The notes: generated from the letters alone by a model not told the origin. A DNA stretch of 64,000 nucleotides from Ramlibacter pinisoli (GCF_009758015.1 NZ_WSEL01000009.1:620001-684000); one strand, 5' to 3'. Counted from the first letter of the stretch, positions 21,692 to 31,426 are shown. Program-made: numbers and translations.

Positions 21692-23032
21692 ATGAACGAC
21701 CTCATCGCCACCCGCGACCATCTCTCGCCGGGTGGCTCTGCCGCCCTGGCCGCCGAGCTCGAGCGCGCCGTCTCCGTCGCTGCGTCGGCGACCTGCTCGA
21801 AGGCATTCCTTACCCTGCAGAAGGACGCGGCGAAGGCGGCCTCCGGCCGGGCCGGGGTCCGGGCGCTGCCGCTGGCCGGGCTGCCGGTCTCCGTCAAGGA
21901 CCTGTTCGACGTCGAGGGCGAGGTCACGGCCGCCGGGTCCACCGTGCTGGCCGACGCGAAACCGACCAGCACCGACAGCTTGGCGGTGGCGCGCCTGCGG
22001 GCCGCCGGCGGCACCGTCATCGGCCGCACCAACATGAGCGAGTTCGCGTTCTCCGGCGTGGGCGTCAACCCCCACCACGGCACGCCCGCCAACCCGGCCG
22101 ACCCCGCTACCCCGCGCATCCCGGGCGGCTCGTCGTCCGGCGCCGCCGTCTCGGTGGCGGCCGGCGCGGCGTTCATCGGCCTGGGCTCGGACACCGGCGG
22201 CTCGATCCGCATCCCGGCGGCCCTGTGCGGCATCGTCGGCTTCAAGAACACGGCGCGCCTCACGCCGCTGCACGGCGCCCTGCCCCTGTCCACGACGCTG
22301 GACACGGTCTGCGCCATGACGCGCTCCGTCCGCGATGCGGTGCTGGCGCACGAGATCCTGGCCGACCGCCGCGTGGTGCTGGCGCGCAAGCCGCTCGCGC
22401 AGCAGCGCTTCGCGGTCGCCCGCACGCAGATGCTGGACGGACTCGAGCCCGCGGTGGCCCAGGCTTTCGACGCGGCCCTCGCCACCCTGCGCGATGCCGG
22501 GGCGCGCGTCGACGAGATCGCGCTTGATGCCATCCACGACCTGGGCACCATCCAGGCCACCGGCGGTTTCGCCGCCGTCGAGAGCTACGCCTGGCACCGC
22601 CAGCTGCTGGCATCCCGTGGCATCGGCTACGACCCGCGCGTGCGCATCCGCATCGAGCGCGGCGCCGGCATCAAGGCCTGGGAGTACCTGGACCTGGTGC
22701 AGGCGCGCGCGGCCTGGATCGCCCGGGTGGAAGCCGAGCTGCAGGGCTACGACGCGGTGCTGTCGCCCACCGTGCCCATGGTCGCCCCGCCCATTGCGCA
22801 GGTGGCGCCCGGGGCGGAGCGGGACGAGGCGTTCTTCCGCGTCAACGCCCAGCTCCTTCGCAACACCAGCGTGGTCAACATGCTCGACGGCTGCGCGATC
22901 TCGATTCCCTGCCACGCCCCCGGCACGCTGCCCGTGGGCCTGATGCTCTGGCACGGCGCGCTGCACGACGACGGCCTGCTGGACACCGCGCTGGCCGCCG
23001 AGGCCAAGCTCGCCGCCGCGCGCGGCGAATGA
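21692..23032 (+). CDS. Amidase-signature family hydrolase
   Basis: 446 residues. Amidase-signature enzyme, the fold of GatA and many amide hydrolases. The Lys-Ser-Ser triad is visible: Lys69 in PVSVKDLFDVEG, the Ser147-149 cluster in GGSSSGAAVSVAAG, and Ser171 in GSDTGGSIRIPAALCGIVGF. GatA is usually about 480-490 aa and linked to gatC/gatB, which are absent here, so a small-amide or amino-acid-amide hydrolase is more likely. Start ATG at 21692. A D-amino-acid dehydrogenase follows 28 bases later on the same strand, hinting at use of amides or D-amino-acid derivatives; the substrate is unknown. Confidence 0.88.
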   Translation: MNDLIATRDHLSPGGSAALAAELERAVSVAASATCSKAFLTLQKDAAKAASGRAGVRALPLAGLPVSVKDLFDVEGEVTAAGSTVLADAKPTSTDSLAVARLRAAGGTVIGRTNMSEFAFSGVGVNPHHGTPANPADPATPRIPGGSSSGAAVSVAAGAAFIGLGSDTGGSIRIPAALCGIVGFKNTARLTPLHGALPLSTTLDTVCAMTRSVRDAVLAHEILADRRVVLARKPLAQQRFAVARTQMLDGLEPAVAQAFDAALATLRDAGARVDEIALDAIHDLGTIQATGGFAAVESYAWHRQLLASRGIGYDPRVRIRIERGAGIKAWEYLDLVQARAAWIARVEAELQGYDAVLSPTVPMVAPPIAQVAPGAERDEAFFRVNAQLLRNTSVVNMLDGCAISIPCHAPGTLPVGLMLWHGALHDDGLLDTALAAEAKLAAARGE

Positions 23033-23060
23033 CCGGTCCGCTGCCCCGGAGCCCCCGTCC

Positions 23061-24329
23061 TTGAGAGTTGCCGTCATCGGCGCCGGCATCATCGGCGTCA
23101 CCACTGCGTACGAACTGGCGGCCGACGGCCACGCCGTCACCGTGATCGAGCGCCGCGGCGCCGTGGCCGAGGAGACAAGCTTCGCCAATGCGGGCATGGT
23201 CGCACCCGGCTACGTCACGCCCTGGGCCGCACCCGGCATGCCGCGCAAGGTGCTGAGCTACCTGTTCAGCCGGCATGCGCCCGTCAAGCTCAGCCTGCCG
23301 CTGTCGGCCCATGAGCTGTCCTGGATGGTGCAATGGTGGCAGGCCTGCCAGCTCGACACCTACCTCGCCAACCGGGCGCGGCTGCAGCGGCTCGCGTTCT
23401 ACAGCCGCGAACGCCTGCACTGGCTCACCGATTCGCTGCAGCTGGACTACGACCGCAGCCCGGGTTACCTGGTGCTCCTGCGCTCCGAGAAGGAGCAGCA
23501 GCTGGTGATGCCCGGCCTGCAGGTCCTGCGCGACGCCGGCGTCTCGTTCCATCAGATCGACGCCGAGGCGACCCGTGTGCTGGAGCCGGCGATCAACCCC
23601 GACACCGACTTCCTGGGGGCCATCCACCTGCCCGATGACGAAGCGGGCAACTGCCGGCAGTTCGCCATCCTGCTGAAGGACGCGGCCCGGGACGTCGGTG
23701 CGCGCTTCGAATTCAACACCGAGGTGCTGCCGCTGGACCCGGCCGCCCCGACGACCCTGACCGTGCGGCAGGGCGAGGCCAAGGGGCAGGCGCGGTTCGA
23801 TGCCGTGGTCGTGTGCGGCGGCGTCGAATCGGTGGCCCTGCTGCGGCCGGTCGGCCTGCGGGTGCCGATCGCGCCGGTGTACGGCTATTCGATCAGCGCG
23901 CCCATCCGCGAGCCGCTGAACGCGCCGCGCAGCGCCCTCATGGACGAGCGCTACAAGGTGGCCATCACGCGCCTGGGGCAGCGCGTGCGGGTCGCCGGCA
24001 GCGCCGAGATCGGCGGGCGGCTGCGCCACAAGCGCGAGGCTTCGCTGCAGACGCTGTACAAGGTGCTGCACGACTGGTTCCCTGGCGCGGCGCAGCTGAC
24101 CAACACCGGCGCCGCCGTGCAGGAATGGAAGGGCGCGCGCCCCATGCTGCCCGACGGCCCGCCGGTGCTCGGCGCCTCGGGTGTTCCGGGCATCTGGGTG
24201 AACATGGGCCACGGCTCCAGCGGCTGGGCCCTGGCCTGCGGCAGCGCCCGCGTCGTCGCCGACCTCATGGGCGGCAACGAACCACTGCTCGATCTCGAAG
24301 GGCTGGGCATCGAACGCCTGCGCGGCTGA
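23061..24329 (+). CDS. dadA: D-amino acid dehydrogenase (DadA-like FAD oxidoreductase)
   Basis: 422 residues. FAD-dependent oxidoreductase of the DAO family that deaminates D-amino acids and passes electrons to the respiratory chain. N-terminal dinucleotide fold VAVIGAGIIGVTTAYELA; TSFANAGMVAPGYVTPWAAP is typical of DadA; the C-terminus has GIWVNMGHGSSGWALACGSA. The only fitting start is TTG at 23061, giving MRVAVIGAG directly; a GGAG lies about eight bases upstream. Probably cotranscribed with the amidase before it and the NAD(P)HX repair gene after it. Confidence 0.9.
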   Translation: MRVAVIGAGIIGVTTAYELAADGHAVTVIERRGAVAEETSFANAGMVAPGYVTPWAAPGMPRKVLSYLFSRHAPVKLSLPLSAHELSWMVQWWQACQLDTYLANRARLQRLAFYSRERLHWLTDSLQLDYDRSPGYLVLLRSEKEQQLVMPGLQVLRDAGVSFHQIDAEATRVLEPAINPDTDFLGAIHLPDDEAGNCRQFAILLKDAARDVGARFEFNTEVLPLDPAAPTTLTVRQGEAKGQARFDAVVVCGGVESVALLRPVGLRVPIAPVYGYSISAPIREPLNAPRSALMDERYKVAITRLGQRVRVAGSAEIGGRLRHKREASLQTLYKVLHDWFPGAAQLTNTGAAVQEWKGARPMLPDGPPVLGASGVPGIWVNMGHGSSGWALACGSARVVADLMGGNEPLLDLEGLGIERLRG

Positions 24330-24350
24330 CGGCGCCGCACAATCGCGGCC

Positions 24351-25787
24351 ATGCACCAGGTCGCTCCGGATCGGTCCTGGCCGCTGTTCGACGTCGCCGC
24401 CACGCGCCGCATCGAACAGGCGGCGCAGGCGGCGTTGCCGCCGTTCACGCTCATGCAGCGGGCCGGCCTGGCCACGGCCCGGCTGGCCCTCGCGATCGCG
24501 CCGCACGCCCGGCGCATCTGGATCGCCTGCGGGCCGGGCAACAACGGTGGCGACGGCCTGGAAGCCGCCACGCACCTGGCCGCATGGGGCAAGGAAGCCG
24601 TCGTCACTCTGGCCGGCGACCCTGCCGCATTGCCCGCGGATGCCAAGCGCGCGTGGGAACGCCTGCGCCAGGCCGGGCTTGACCTGGCACCCGCCCCTCC
24701 GCACGACTGCGACCTGTGCATCGACGCGCTGCTCGGGATCGGGGCCGCCAGGCCGCTGCAGGGCGGGCTGGCGGCAGCGGCGCAGGCGATGGCGGGTGTC
24801 GGCCGCCCCGTGCTCGCGATCGACGTGCCGAGCGGGCTGCATGCGGACACGGGCGCGGGTCTCGCCGTCCGTGCGACGCACACGCTGGCCCTGCTCACGC
24901 TCAAGCCCGGCCTGTTCACGGCCGGCGGCCGCGACGCGGCCGGCCAGGTCTGGTTCGACGACCTGGAGGTGCCGGCCGGCCCCGAGGCGCCGTGCGCCCT
25001 CCTCGCCGGCCCGCCACTGGCCCAGCCCCGGCTCCACGCGTCGCACAAGGGAAGCTACGGCGACGTCGCCGTCATCGGCGGTGCGCCGGGCATGGCGGGC
25101 GCGGCGTTGCTGGCCGCCAGCGCCGCCCTGCATGCCGGCGCCGGCCGGGTCTACCTCGCCCCGCTCGATCCGGCTGCCGCCCGGCTGGCGCCCGGCCTGC
25201 CGGAACTGATGCTGAGGGACTGGTCCTCGCTGCCGCTGCCGTCCCTCGCCGTCGCCTGCGGCTGCGGCGGGGGCACCGCGGTGGCGGACGTGTTGCCCCA
25301 GGTGCTGCCGCAAGCAGCATCGCTGGTGCTGGACGCCGACGCACTCAACGCCGTGGCCGCGCAGGCTGACCTGCAGGCGCTGCTGCGCGCGCGGTCACAA
25401 CGTTCGCTGCCGACGGTGCTCACGCCGCATCCGCTCGAGGCGGCACGGCTGCTGGGGACGTCGACGCCGGCGGTGCAGGCCGACCGGCTGGCCGCCGCGC
25501 AGGCACTCGCCGCGCGCTACGCCTGCGTGGTGGTGCTGAAGGGATCGGGAACGGTGATCGCCGCGCCGGGGCAGCCGCCGGCCATCAACCCGACCGGCAG
25601 TGCCCGGCTGGCAACCGGCGGCACCGGCGACGTGCTCGCCGGCTGGATCGCGGCCCTGCTGGCGCACGGGCTGCCGGCGTTCGAGGCCGGGCAGGCGGCG
25701 GTGTTCCGCCACGGCCAGCTGGCCGACCGCTGGCCCGCCGGCGAGCCGCTGGTGGCGGGCGCCCTGGCGGCGCGCGCCGGCGGCTAG
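24351..25787 (+). CDS. nnr: Bifunctional NAD(P)H-hydrate epimerase / ADP-dependent dehydratase
   Basis: 478 residues. Repairs hydrated NAD(P)H. Residues 1-210 are the YjeF_N epimerase ([33 protein letters not shown]). Residues about 225-478 are the ribokinase-like dehydratase ([52 protein letters not shown]). The fused form is the same as E. coli YjeF/Nnr. Its TAG stop shares the palindrome CTAG with the stop of the convergent SDR gene. Confidence 0.95.
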   Translation: MHQVAPDRSWPLFDVAATRRIEQAAQAALPPFTLMQRAGLATARLALAIAPHARRIWIACGPGNNGGDGLEAATHLAAWGKEAVVTLAGDPAALPADAKRAWERLRQAGLDLAPAPPHDCDLCIDALLGIGAARPLQGGLAAAAQAMAGVGRPVLAIDVPSGLHADTGAGLAVRATHTLALLTLKPGLFTAGGRDAAGQVWFDDLEVPAGPEAPCALLAGPPLAQPRLHASHKGSYGDVAVIGGAPGMAGAALLAASAALHAGAGRVYLAPLDPAAARLAPGLPELMLRDWSSLPLPSLAVACGCGGGTAVADVLPQVLPQAASLVLDADALNAVAAQADLQALLRARSQRSLPTVLTPHPLEAARLLGTSTPAVQADRLAAAQALAARYACVVVLKGSGTVIAAPGQPPAINPTGSARLATGGTGDVLAGWIAALLAHGLPAFEAGQAAVFRHGQLADRWPAGEPLVAGALAARAGG

Positions 25788-26545
25788 CCGCGGCCCACGA
25801 AGGGCATCTTCGTGGCCATCACCGTGTGGAACAGGACGTTGGCCTCGGGCGGCAGGTTGGCCATGTAGAGCACCGACTGGCCGACGATGTTGACGTCCAT
25901 CATGGGCTCGGGCCGGATCTCGCCGTCGGCCTGCGGCACGCCCTTGGCCATGCGCGCCGCCATCTCGGTCACGGCGTTGCCGATGTCGATCTGGCCGACC
26001 GCGATGTCGTACTTGCGCCCATCGAGGGCCGCCGTCTTGGTCAGGCCCGTCACGCCATGCTTGGTCGCGGTGTAGGCGATGGAGCCCGGCCGCGGCGCGT
26101 GGGCGGAGATCGAGCCGTTGTTGATGATGCGTCCGCCGCGCGGCGACTGCGCCTTCATCACGCGGAAGGCCTGCTGGATGGTGTAGAACATCCCGCTGAG
26201 GTTGGTGTCGACCACCGCCTTCCACTTCTCGATCGGCAGGTCCTCGATGGCCGTGTTGGGTGCGTTGATGCCGGCGTTGTTGAACAACAGGTCGACGCGG
26301 CCCCAGGTCTTGACGACGGTGTCGAACAGGGCCTGCACCGATGCCGGGTCGGTGACGTCGGTCGGCACCGCCAGCGCATTGCTGCCGGCACCCGACTGCT
26401 CCACCACGCCCTGCAAGGCGTCCGGCCGCCGGCCGGCCAGCGCCACCCGCCAGCCTCCGCCCAGCAGCGCCAGCGCCGCCGCCTTGCCCACGCCGCTGCC
26501 GGCCCCCGTGACGATGGCCACCCGGCCCGTCTCGTTCTTGCTCAT
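25784..26545 (-). CDS. Short-chain dehydrogenase/reductase
   Basis: 253 residues. Classical SDR: cofactor loop [19 protein letters not shown], structural motif [11 protein letters not shown], catalytic Ser in [15 protein letters not shown] and the YTATK motif. The basic AGRRPD after strand two suggests NADP(H). The substrate is unknown; the C-terminus ([18 protein letters not shown]) matches SDRs often found in Burkholderiales without assigned function. It ends on the shared CTAG with nnr and lies 27 bases downstream of rnr, so it may be in the rnr message. Confidence 0.9.
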   Translation of the reverse strand: MSKNETGRVAIVTGAGSGVGKAAALALLGGGWRVALAGRRPDALQGVVEQSGAGSNALAVPTDVTDPASVQALFDTVVKTWGRVDLLFNNAGINAPNTAIEDLPIEKWKAVVDTNLSGMFYTIQQAFRVMKAQSPRGGRIINNGSISAHAPRPGSIAYTATKHGVTGLTKTAALDGRKYDIAVGQIDIGNAVTEMAARMAKGVPQADGEIRPEPMMDVNIVGQSVLYMANLPPEANVLFHTVMATKMPFVGRG

Positions 26546-26572
26546 CTTGCCTCCTGGTGATTCCTGGTTCTC

Positions 26573-28765
26573 TCAGCGCCGCCCCTTGCGGCCCTTGGGC
26601 TTGTTGGCGGCGGCCTTCTTCACGGCCGCCGTCAACGACTTGATCGGCACGTGCTCGACGCCGCGCGGCGCCTTCTTGGCAGCGCGCTTGGCTCCGGCAC
26701 CGCCGCCGGCGGGAACGCCCTTGTCGCGCATCGCGCGCGCTTCCAGGTCCTCGCCCTCGCGCACCAGCCGGAAGTCGATCTTGCGGCCGTCGAGGTCGAC
26801 GCGGCTGACCTGCACGCGCACGCGCGAACCGATGGCGTAGCGGATGCCGGTGCGTTCGCCGCGCAGTTCCTGCCGTGCCTCGTCGAACTTGAAGTACTCG
26901 CCGCCGAGTTCGGTGATGTGCACCAGCCCCTCGACGTAGAGCTGGTCGAGCGTGACGAAGATGCCGAACGTGGTGGCGGCACTGACGACGCCGCTGTACT
27001 CCTCGCCGAGGTGCTCGCGCATGAACTTGCACTTGAGCCAGGCCTCGACGTCGCGGCTGGCCTCGTCGGCGCGGCGCTCGTTGGCGCTGCAATGCAGGCC
27101 GGCTGCCTCCCAGGCCTGGACTTCGCGGCTGGGCGGCGCCGGTGGCTTCTTCAGCTTGTGGCCGGGCGGCGCGACGCGGGTGGCCAGCCGCCGGGCCAGC
27201 TTCTCGTGTGCCTCGCCGGGCGTGGGCAGGGCCGGCAGGGTGTAGTGCGTGCGCGCAAGGATGGCCTTGATGACGCGGTGCACCAGCAGGTCCGGGTAGC
27301 GGCGGATCGGGCTGGTGAAGTGCGTGTAGGCATCGTACGCCAGGCCGAAGTGGCCGCTGTTGATCGGCGTGTAGATCGCCTGCTGCATCGACCGCAGCAG
27401 CATGGTGTGGATCTGCTGCGCGTCCGGCCTGTCCTTGGTCGCCTCGGCGATCTTCTGGAACTCGCCGGGCATCGGTTCGTCGCTGATGGTCAGCCCGACG
27501 CCCATGGCCTTGAGGTAGTTGCGCAGGATGTCCTTCTTCTCCGGCGTGGGCCCCTCGTGCACGCGGAACAGGCCGGGATGCTTGCTCTCCTGGATGAAGT
27601 CGGCCGAGCAGACGTTGGCCGCCAGCATCGCCTCCTCGATGAGGCGGTGCGCATCGTTGCGGGTGCGCGGCACGATCTTCTCGATGCGGCCGTTCTCGTC
27701 GCAGACGATCTGCGTCTCCGTGGTCTCGAAGTCGACCGCGCCGCGGACCTGGCGCGCCTTGAGCAGCGCGCGGTAGACGTCGTGCAGGTTGATCAGGTCG
27801 CCCACCCTGTCCTTGCGGCGCTGGGCTTCGGGGCCCCGGGTGTTGGCCAGAATGGCGGCGACTTCGGTGTACGTGAAGCGTGCGTGGCTCCACATCACGC
27901 CCGGGTAGAACTGGTAGGCCTGGATCTCGCCGGTGGCGGCGATCAGCATGTCGCAAACCATGCAGAGCCGGTCGACCTCGGGGTTGAGCGAACACAGCCC
28001 GTTGGACAGCTTCTCCGGCAGCATCGGGATCACCCGGCGCGGGAAGTAGACGCTCGTCGCCCGGTCGTAGGCGTCGATGTCGATCGGGCTGCCCGTCTCG
28101 ACATAGTGGCTGACGTCGGCGATCGCCACCAGCAGGCGCCAGCCCTTGCCGCGGCCCACCTTGGCCGGCTCGCAGTACACCGCGTCGTCGAAGTCGCGCG
28201 CGTCCTCGCCGTCGATGGTGACCAGCGGGACGTCGGTCAGGTCGACGCGGTGCTTGCGATCGGTGGGACGCACCTTGTCGGGCAAGGTGCGGGCCATCGC
28301 GATGCAGACATCGGTGAACTCGTGCGGCACGCCGTACTTGCGCACCGCGATCTCGATTTCCATGCCGGGGTCGTCGATCTCGCCCAGCACCTCCTTGACC
28401 CGGCCGACCGGCTGGCCGTACAGGCTGGGCGGCTCGGTGAGTTCGACCACCACCACCTGGCCCGGCTTGGCCGTGCCGGTCGCTGTCTTGGGAATGAGGA
28501 CGTCCTGGCCGTAGCGCTTGTCCTCCGGCGCCACCAGCCAGACGCCGCTCTCGTGCAGCAGGCGCCCGATGATGGGCTGTGGCGGGCGCTCGACGATCTC
28601 CACCACGCGGCCTTCGGGCCGGCCCTTGCGGTCGTGCCGCACGATGCGCGCCCGCACGCGGTCCTTGTGCAGCACCGCGCGCATCTCGTTGGGAGGCAGG
28701 TAGAGATCGGTCTCGCCGTCGTCGCGCACCACGTAGCCGTGGCCGTCGCGATGGCCCTGGATCAC
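26573..28765 (-). CDS. rnr: Ribonuclease R
   Basis: Processive 3'-5' exoribonuclease of the RNB family, degrading structured RNA. Cold-shock domains (HRDGHGYVVRDDGETDLYLP), the RNB catalytic core with VTIDGEDARDFDDAVYCE (Asp cluster) and NSGHFGLAYDAYTHFTSPIR, a C-terminal S1 domain (GVVSAATTFGIFVTLDQLYV) and a basic tail (KPKGRKGRR). The coordinates given use the first standard start, GTG at 28765 (730 residues), but its ribosome-binding site is poor. The frame continues upstream without any ATG, GTG or TTG until the tRNA-Leu gene, and AAGGA sits seven bases before an in-frame ATC at 28816 (747 residues). Function certain, start uncertain. Confidence 0.93.
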   Translation of the reverse strand: MIQGHRDGHGYVVRDDGETDLYLPPNEMRAVLHKDRVRARIVRHDRKGRPEGRVVEIVERPPQPIIGRLLHESGVWLVAPEDKRYGQDVLIPKTATGTAKPGQVVVVELTEPPSLYGQPVGRVKEVLGEIDDPGMEIEIAVRKYGVPHEFTDVCIAMARTLPDKVRPTDRKHRVDLTDVPLVTIDGEDARDFDDAVYCEPAKVGRGKGWRLLVAIADVSHYVETGSPIDIDAYDRATSVYFPRRVIPMLPEKLSNGLCSLNPEVDRLCMVCDMLIAATGEIQAYQFYPGVMWSHARFTYTEVAAILANTRGPEAQRRKDRVGDLINLHDVYRALLKARQVRGAVDFETTETQIVCDENGRIEKIVPRTRNDAHRLIEEAMLAANVCSADFIQESKHPGLFRVHEGPTPEKKDILRNYLKAMGVGLTISDEPMPGEFQKIAEATKDRPDAQQIHTMLLRSMQQAIYTPINSGHFGLAYDAYTHFTSPIRRYPDLLVHRVIKAILARTHYTLPALPTPGEAHEKLARRLATRVAPPGHKLKKPPAPPSREVQAWEAAGLHCSANERRADEASRDVEAWLKCKFMREHLGEEYSGVVSAATTFGIFVTLDQLYVEGLVHITELGGEYFKFDEARQELRGERTGIRYAIGSRVRVQVSRVDLDGRKIDFRLVREGEDLEARAMRDKGVPAGGGAGAKRAAKKAPRGVEHVPIKSLTAAVKKAAANKPKGRKGRR

Positions 28766-28815
28766 GCCTTCGATTTCGTCGAGCAGGCCTGTCTGTCGTT
28801 GTTCTGAATTTTTGA

Positions 28816-28824
28816 TGCTAGAAT
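28816..28824 (+). promoter_or_regulatory. Extended -10 promoter of tRNA-Leu
   Basis: TGCTAGAAT fits the extended -10 pattern TGnTATAAT with one mismatch and would start transcription about ten bases before the mature tRNA 5' end. No good -35 is seen. On the opposite strand the same bases hold the presumed rnr ribosome-binding site and start. Confidence 0.55.
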
Positions 28825-28841
28825 CCTTGTCTTCCTGAGAT

Positions 28842-28926
<85 letters not shown>

Positions 28927-28936
28927 AGCAGATGAT

Positions 28937-28965
28937 AAAGCCGGCACCGCCGGCTTTGTTTTTTT
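28937..28965 (+). terminator. Rho-independent terminator after tRNA-Leu
   Basis: Perfect 9-bp stem AAAGCCGGC (28937-28945) with GCCGGCTTT (28949-28957), 3-nt loop, followed by GTTTTTTT. It lies 11 bases after the tRNA CCA end and is a strong intrinsic terminator. Confidence 0.85.
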
Positions 28966-29040
28966 GGCCGGCAGCATGCCGGCTTTGTTTTGCCGGCGTT
29001 CGCCAGCCTTGCTTTGCCGGCACAGGCCGGCCTTGTCTTC
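28937..29040 (+). repeat. Four degenerate tandem copies of a ~25-bp terminator-like hairpin
   Basis: Units begin at 28940, 28967, 28992 and 29016. Each starts GCCGGC, has a 3-5 base loop, then a second GCCGGC-like arm and a pyrimidine-rich tail (CTTTGTTTT, CTTTGTTTT, CTTGCTTT, CTTGTCTTC). The third copy has a mismatched second arm (GCCAGC). The array looks like amplification of the tRNA-Leu terminator, with copies decaying away from it. It lies between tRNA-Leu and the convergent rimO. Confidence 0.75.
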
Positions 29041-29043
29041 GAG

Positions 29044-29074
29044 AAGCCGCCCGCCTGCGCAGGCGGCTTTTTTT
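29044..29074 (+). terminator. Fifth hairpin with T-run, facing rimO
   Basis: Stem AAGCCGCC (29044-29051) with GGCGGCTT (29062-29069), containing an inner palindrome GCCTGCGCAGGC, followed by seven T. As a plus-strand terminator it protects rimO from read-through; on the minus strand there is no T-run, so it is a weak terminator for rimO. Confidence 0.65.
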
Positions 29075-29083
29075 CCGGCGCGT

Positions 29084-30469
29084 TCAGATCGGCAACCCGA
29101 CGAGGTCGTGTCCCTCGGTGGCCACGATGCGCGCCCGGGTGAATTCACCGGGCCGCAGCTGCTTGCTGATCTTCTCGGGCGGCAGCAGGCGGACCGTGCC
29201 GTCGATCTCGGGCGCGTCGGCATAGCTGCGCCCGATCCCACCCTTGCGGCCGAGGCCAGGCGCACTGTCCACCAGCACCTGCATGGTGGCGCCCACCCGG
29301 CGCTGCAGCCGTTCGGCCGACACCTGCTCGGCCACCGCCATGAAGCGCGCGCGGCGCTCCTCGCGCACTTCCGCCGGCAGCATGCCGGGCAGTTCGTTCG
29401 CCGCCGCGCCTTCGACCGGGCTGTAGGCGAAGCACCCCGCCCGGTCGATCTGCGCCTCGCGCACGAAGTCCAGCAGGTGCTGGAACTCCGCTTCGGTCTC
29501 GCCCGGGAAGCCCGCGATGAAGGTGCTGCGCACCACCAGTTCGGGACAAGCTGCGCGCCAGGCCTGCAGGCGCTCGAGGTTGCGCTCGCCGCTGGCCGGC
29601 CGCTTCATCCGGCGCAGCACATCGGGATGGCTGTGCTGGAACGGCACGTCCAGGTACGGCAGCACCGCCCCGGTGGCCATCAGCGGCAGCACCTCGTCCA
29701 CGTGCGGGTAGGGATACACGTAGTGCAGCCTCACCCAGGCGCCGTGCGGCCGCGCCAGTTCGCCCAGCGCCTGCACCAGCTCCAGCATGCGCGTCTTCAC
29801 GGGCCGGCCATCGAAGAAGCCGGTGCGGTACTTCACGTCCACGCCGTAGGCCGAGGTGTCCTGGCTCACCACCAGCAGTTCCTTCACGCCGCCTTCGAAC
29901 AGCGCGCGCGCCTCCTTCAGCACGTCGCCGACCGGCCGGCTCACCAGGTCGCCGCGCATGGACGGGATGATGCAGAACGTGCAGCGGTGGTTGCAGCCCT
30001 CGCTGATCTTGAGGTATGCGTAGTGCTTGGGCGTGAGCTTGATGCCCGCGGCCGGCACCAGGTCGACGAACGGGTCGTGCGGCTTGGGCAGGTGCGCATG
30101 GACATGGTCCATCACCTCCTGCGTGGCATGCGGTCCGGTGACCGCCAGCACGGAGGGATGCATCTGCCGCACCAGGTTGTCGCCACCCTCGCCGGCCCGG
30201 GCGCCCAGGCAGCCGGTGACGATCACCTTGCCGTTGGCGGACAGCGCTTCGCCGATCGTGTCCAGGCTTTCCTTGACGGCGTCGTCGATGAAGCCGCAGG
30301 TGTTGACGATGACCAGGTCGGCGCCCTCGAACGTCTTGGCCGTGCGATAGCCCTCGGCCGAGAGCTGGGTCAGGATCAGTTCGGAGTCGGTCAGGGCCTT
30401 CGGGCAGCCGAGGCTGACGAAGCCGACCTTGGGAACGGCAGAGATGTCGGGGGAAATGGTTTCACTCAC
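29084..30469 (-). CDS. rimO: Ribosomal protein S12 methylthiotransferase RimO
   Basis: 461 residues. Radical-SAM enzyme that methylthiolates the conserved Asp of ribosomal protein S12. N-terminal UPF0004 domain with cysteines in [22 protein letters not shown] and [10 protein letters not shown]; radical-SAM CxxxCxxC cluster in [20 protein letters not shown]-terminal TRAM domain. The [10 protein letters not shown] pattern separates RimO from MiaB. Start GTG at 30469 ([10 protein letters not shown]) matches expected length; the open frame upstream is not RimO-like. Confidence 0.95.
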   Translation of the reverse strand: MSETISPDISAVPKVGFVSLGCPKALTDSELILTQLSAEGYRTAKTFEGADLVIVNTCGFIDDAVKESLDTIGEALSANGKVIVTGCLGARAGEGGDNLVRQMHPSVLAVTGPHATQEVMDHVHAHLPKPHDPFVDLVPAAGIKLTPKHYAYLKISEGCNHRCTFCIIPSMRGDLVSRPVGDVLKEARALFEGGVKELLVVSQDTSAYGVDVKYRTGFFDGRPVKTRMLELVQALGELARPHGAWVRLHYVYPYPHVDEVLPLMATGAVLPYLDVPFQHSHPDVLRRMKRPASGERNLERLQAWRAACPELVVRSTFIAGFPGETEAEFQHLLDFVREAQIDRAGCFAYSPVEGAAANELPGMLPAEVREERRARFMAVAEQVSAERLQRRVGATMQVLVDSAPGLGRKGGIGRSYADAPEIDGTVRLLPPEKISKQLRPGEFTRARIVATEGHDLVGLPI

Positions 30470-30545
30470 CCTGGGATTGTCCCAGAAGGCCCATACCCGG
30501 GGACCGGGCCGGCCCATGCGGGGCCGCACGGCAGCGGGTGCCGGC

Positions 30546-31079
30546 TCAGCGCTTCATGCCGAAGGCGCCGAACATCTGCTCGGCCTGCTTCTGCATCTGC
30601 TCCTGCATCTTGTCGAAAACGGCCCGGGACTGCTCGACGTAGTTGCCCATCATCCCCTGCATCATGGGGTTCTGCATGTTCATGAACTGCGCCCACATCT
30701 CGGGCGTGAGCTGCTTGGACTGCTCGGCCAGCTTGGCCTGGATGTCGGTGAATGCCTGGATGTTCTTCTCGATGTAGCTGCCCATGAAGCCCTGGGCCGC
30801 GTGGCCGTAGAACCGGATGATGTTGGCCAGCGCGGCCTCGCTGAACATCGGCTCGCCGCCCGCCTCCTCCTCGAGGATGACCTGCAGCAGGATGCTGCGC
30901 GTGAGGTCCTCGTTGGTCTTGGCGTCGCGCACCACGAACGATTCACTGTCCATCACCAGCTGCTTGACCTCGGCCAGGGTGATGTAGGTGGACGTGTCGG
31001 TGTCGTACAGCCGCCGGTTCGGATACTTCTTGATCACGCGCTGCGTTGGCTGCGTGCCACTGGCTTTCTTGCTTTGCAC
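30546..31079 (-). CDS. phaR: Polyhydroxyalkanoate synthesis repressor PhaR
   Basis: 177 residues. DNA-binding regulator that also binds PHB and represses phasin and its own gene. N-terminal PHB/PHA accumulation regulator domain [20 protein letters not shown] (residues 15-75), then the PHB_acc domain and a Met/Gln-rich C-terminal helix ending [11 protein letters not shown]. Start GTG at 31079 has GGAG eight bases upstream. With the 3-hydroxybutyrate dehydrogenase at 35.8 kb it indicates PHB metabolism, although the synthase is not in the window. Confidence 0.94.
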   Translation of the reverse strand: MQSKKASGTQPTQRVIKKYPNRRLYDTDTSTYITLAEVKQLVMDSESFVVRDAKTNEDLTRSILLQVILEEEAGGEPMFSEAALANIIRFYGHAAQGFMGSYIEKNIQAFTDIQAKLAEQSKQLTPEMWAQFMNMQNPMMQGMMGNYVEQSRAVFDKMQEQMQKQAEQMFGAFGMKR

Positions 31080-31145
31080 GAGGACGGCTCCCGGGAGCTC
31101 CGGACCAGCGTGGCGCCGGGGCGGCGCCGCAGGGCGGATCAATGC

Positions 31146-31151
31146 ATTCTA
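31146..31151 (-). promoter_or_regulatory. Candidate -10 box of phaR
   Basis: The minus strand reads TAGAAT about 70 bases upstream of the phaR GTG. No good -35 is seen at standard spacing. The rest of the gap 31080-31349 holds no open frame that looks real. Confidence 0.35.
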
Positions 31152-31277
31152 GGGAGGCACAGGCCGTGCATTCCCAAGGTTTTCCCTACACGGTAGGGCT
31201 GAATCGGCCGCACCCACCTTGGATGTGGATGGCCTGGGCAACGGCAGATGTTCATCCCGCGGATGGAACGCGAACGC

Positions 31278-31298
31278 GCCGAGGTGATGCACCTCGGC
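31278..31298 (-). terminator. Hairpin downstream of tRNA-Val
   Basis: Perfect 9-bp stem GCCGAGGTG (31278-31286) with CACCTCGGC (31290-31298), 3-nt loop, about 50 bases beyond the tRNA 3' end. On the minus strand it is followed by GCGTTCGCGTT rather than a clean T-run, so it is at best a weak terminator or an RNA 3'-end stabiliser. Confidence 0.4.
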
Positions 31299-31349
31299 GG
31301 CCGTGTTCCTGGGGGAATAGTGCCGGCGGATGGTGCCGCACGGCGAGAT

Positions 31350-31426
31350 TGGTAGGCGCGATTGGACTCGAACCAACGACCCCCACCATGTCAAGGTGGT
31401 GCTCTAACCAGCTGAGCTACGCGCCT
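31350..31426 (-). tRNA. tRNA-Val (anticodon GAC)
   Basis: 77 nt including encoded CCA. On the minus strand the acceptor AGGCGCG pairs fully with CGCGCCT, discriminator A, then CCA. D arm GCTCAGCTGGTTAGAGC; anticodon stem CCACC/GGTGG around TTGACAT gives anticodon GAC; T arm GTTGGTTCGAGTCCAAT. Its 5' part overlaps the 3' end of the upstream amidohydrolase frame. Confidence 0.97.

Noticed and set aside
21692..23032. The amidase as GatA of the Asp/Glu-tRNA amidotransferase.
   Set aside because: Shorter than GatA and without gatC or gatB beside it; context is D-amino-acid oxidation instead.
31149..31394. An 81-codon minus-strand frame running from tRNA-Val into the phaR upstream gap.
   Set aside because: Starts inside the tRNA, shows no motif and no ribosome-binding site; the gap is better explained as tRNA 3' region and phaR promoter.
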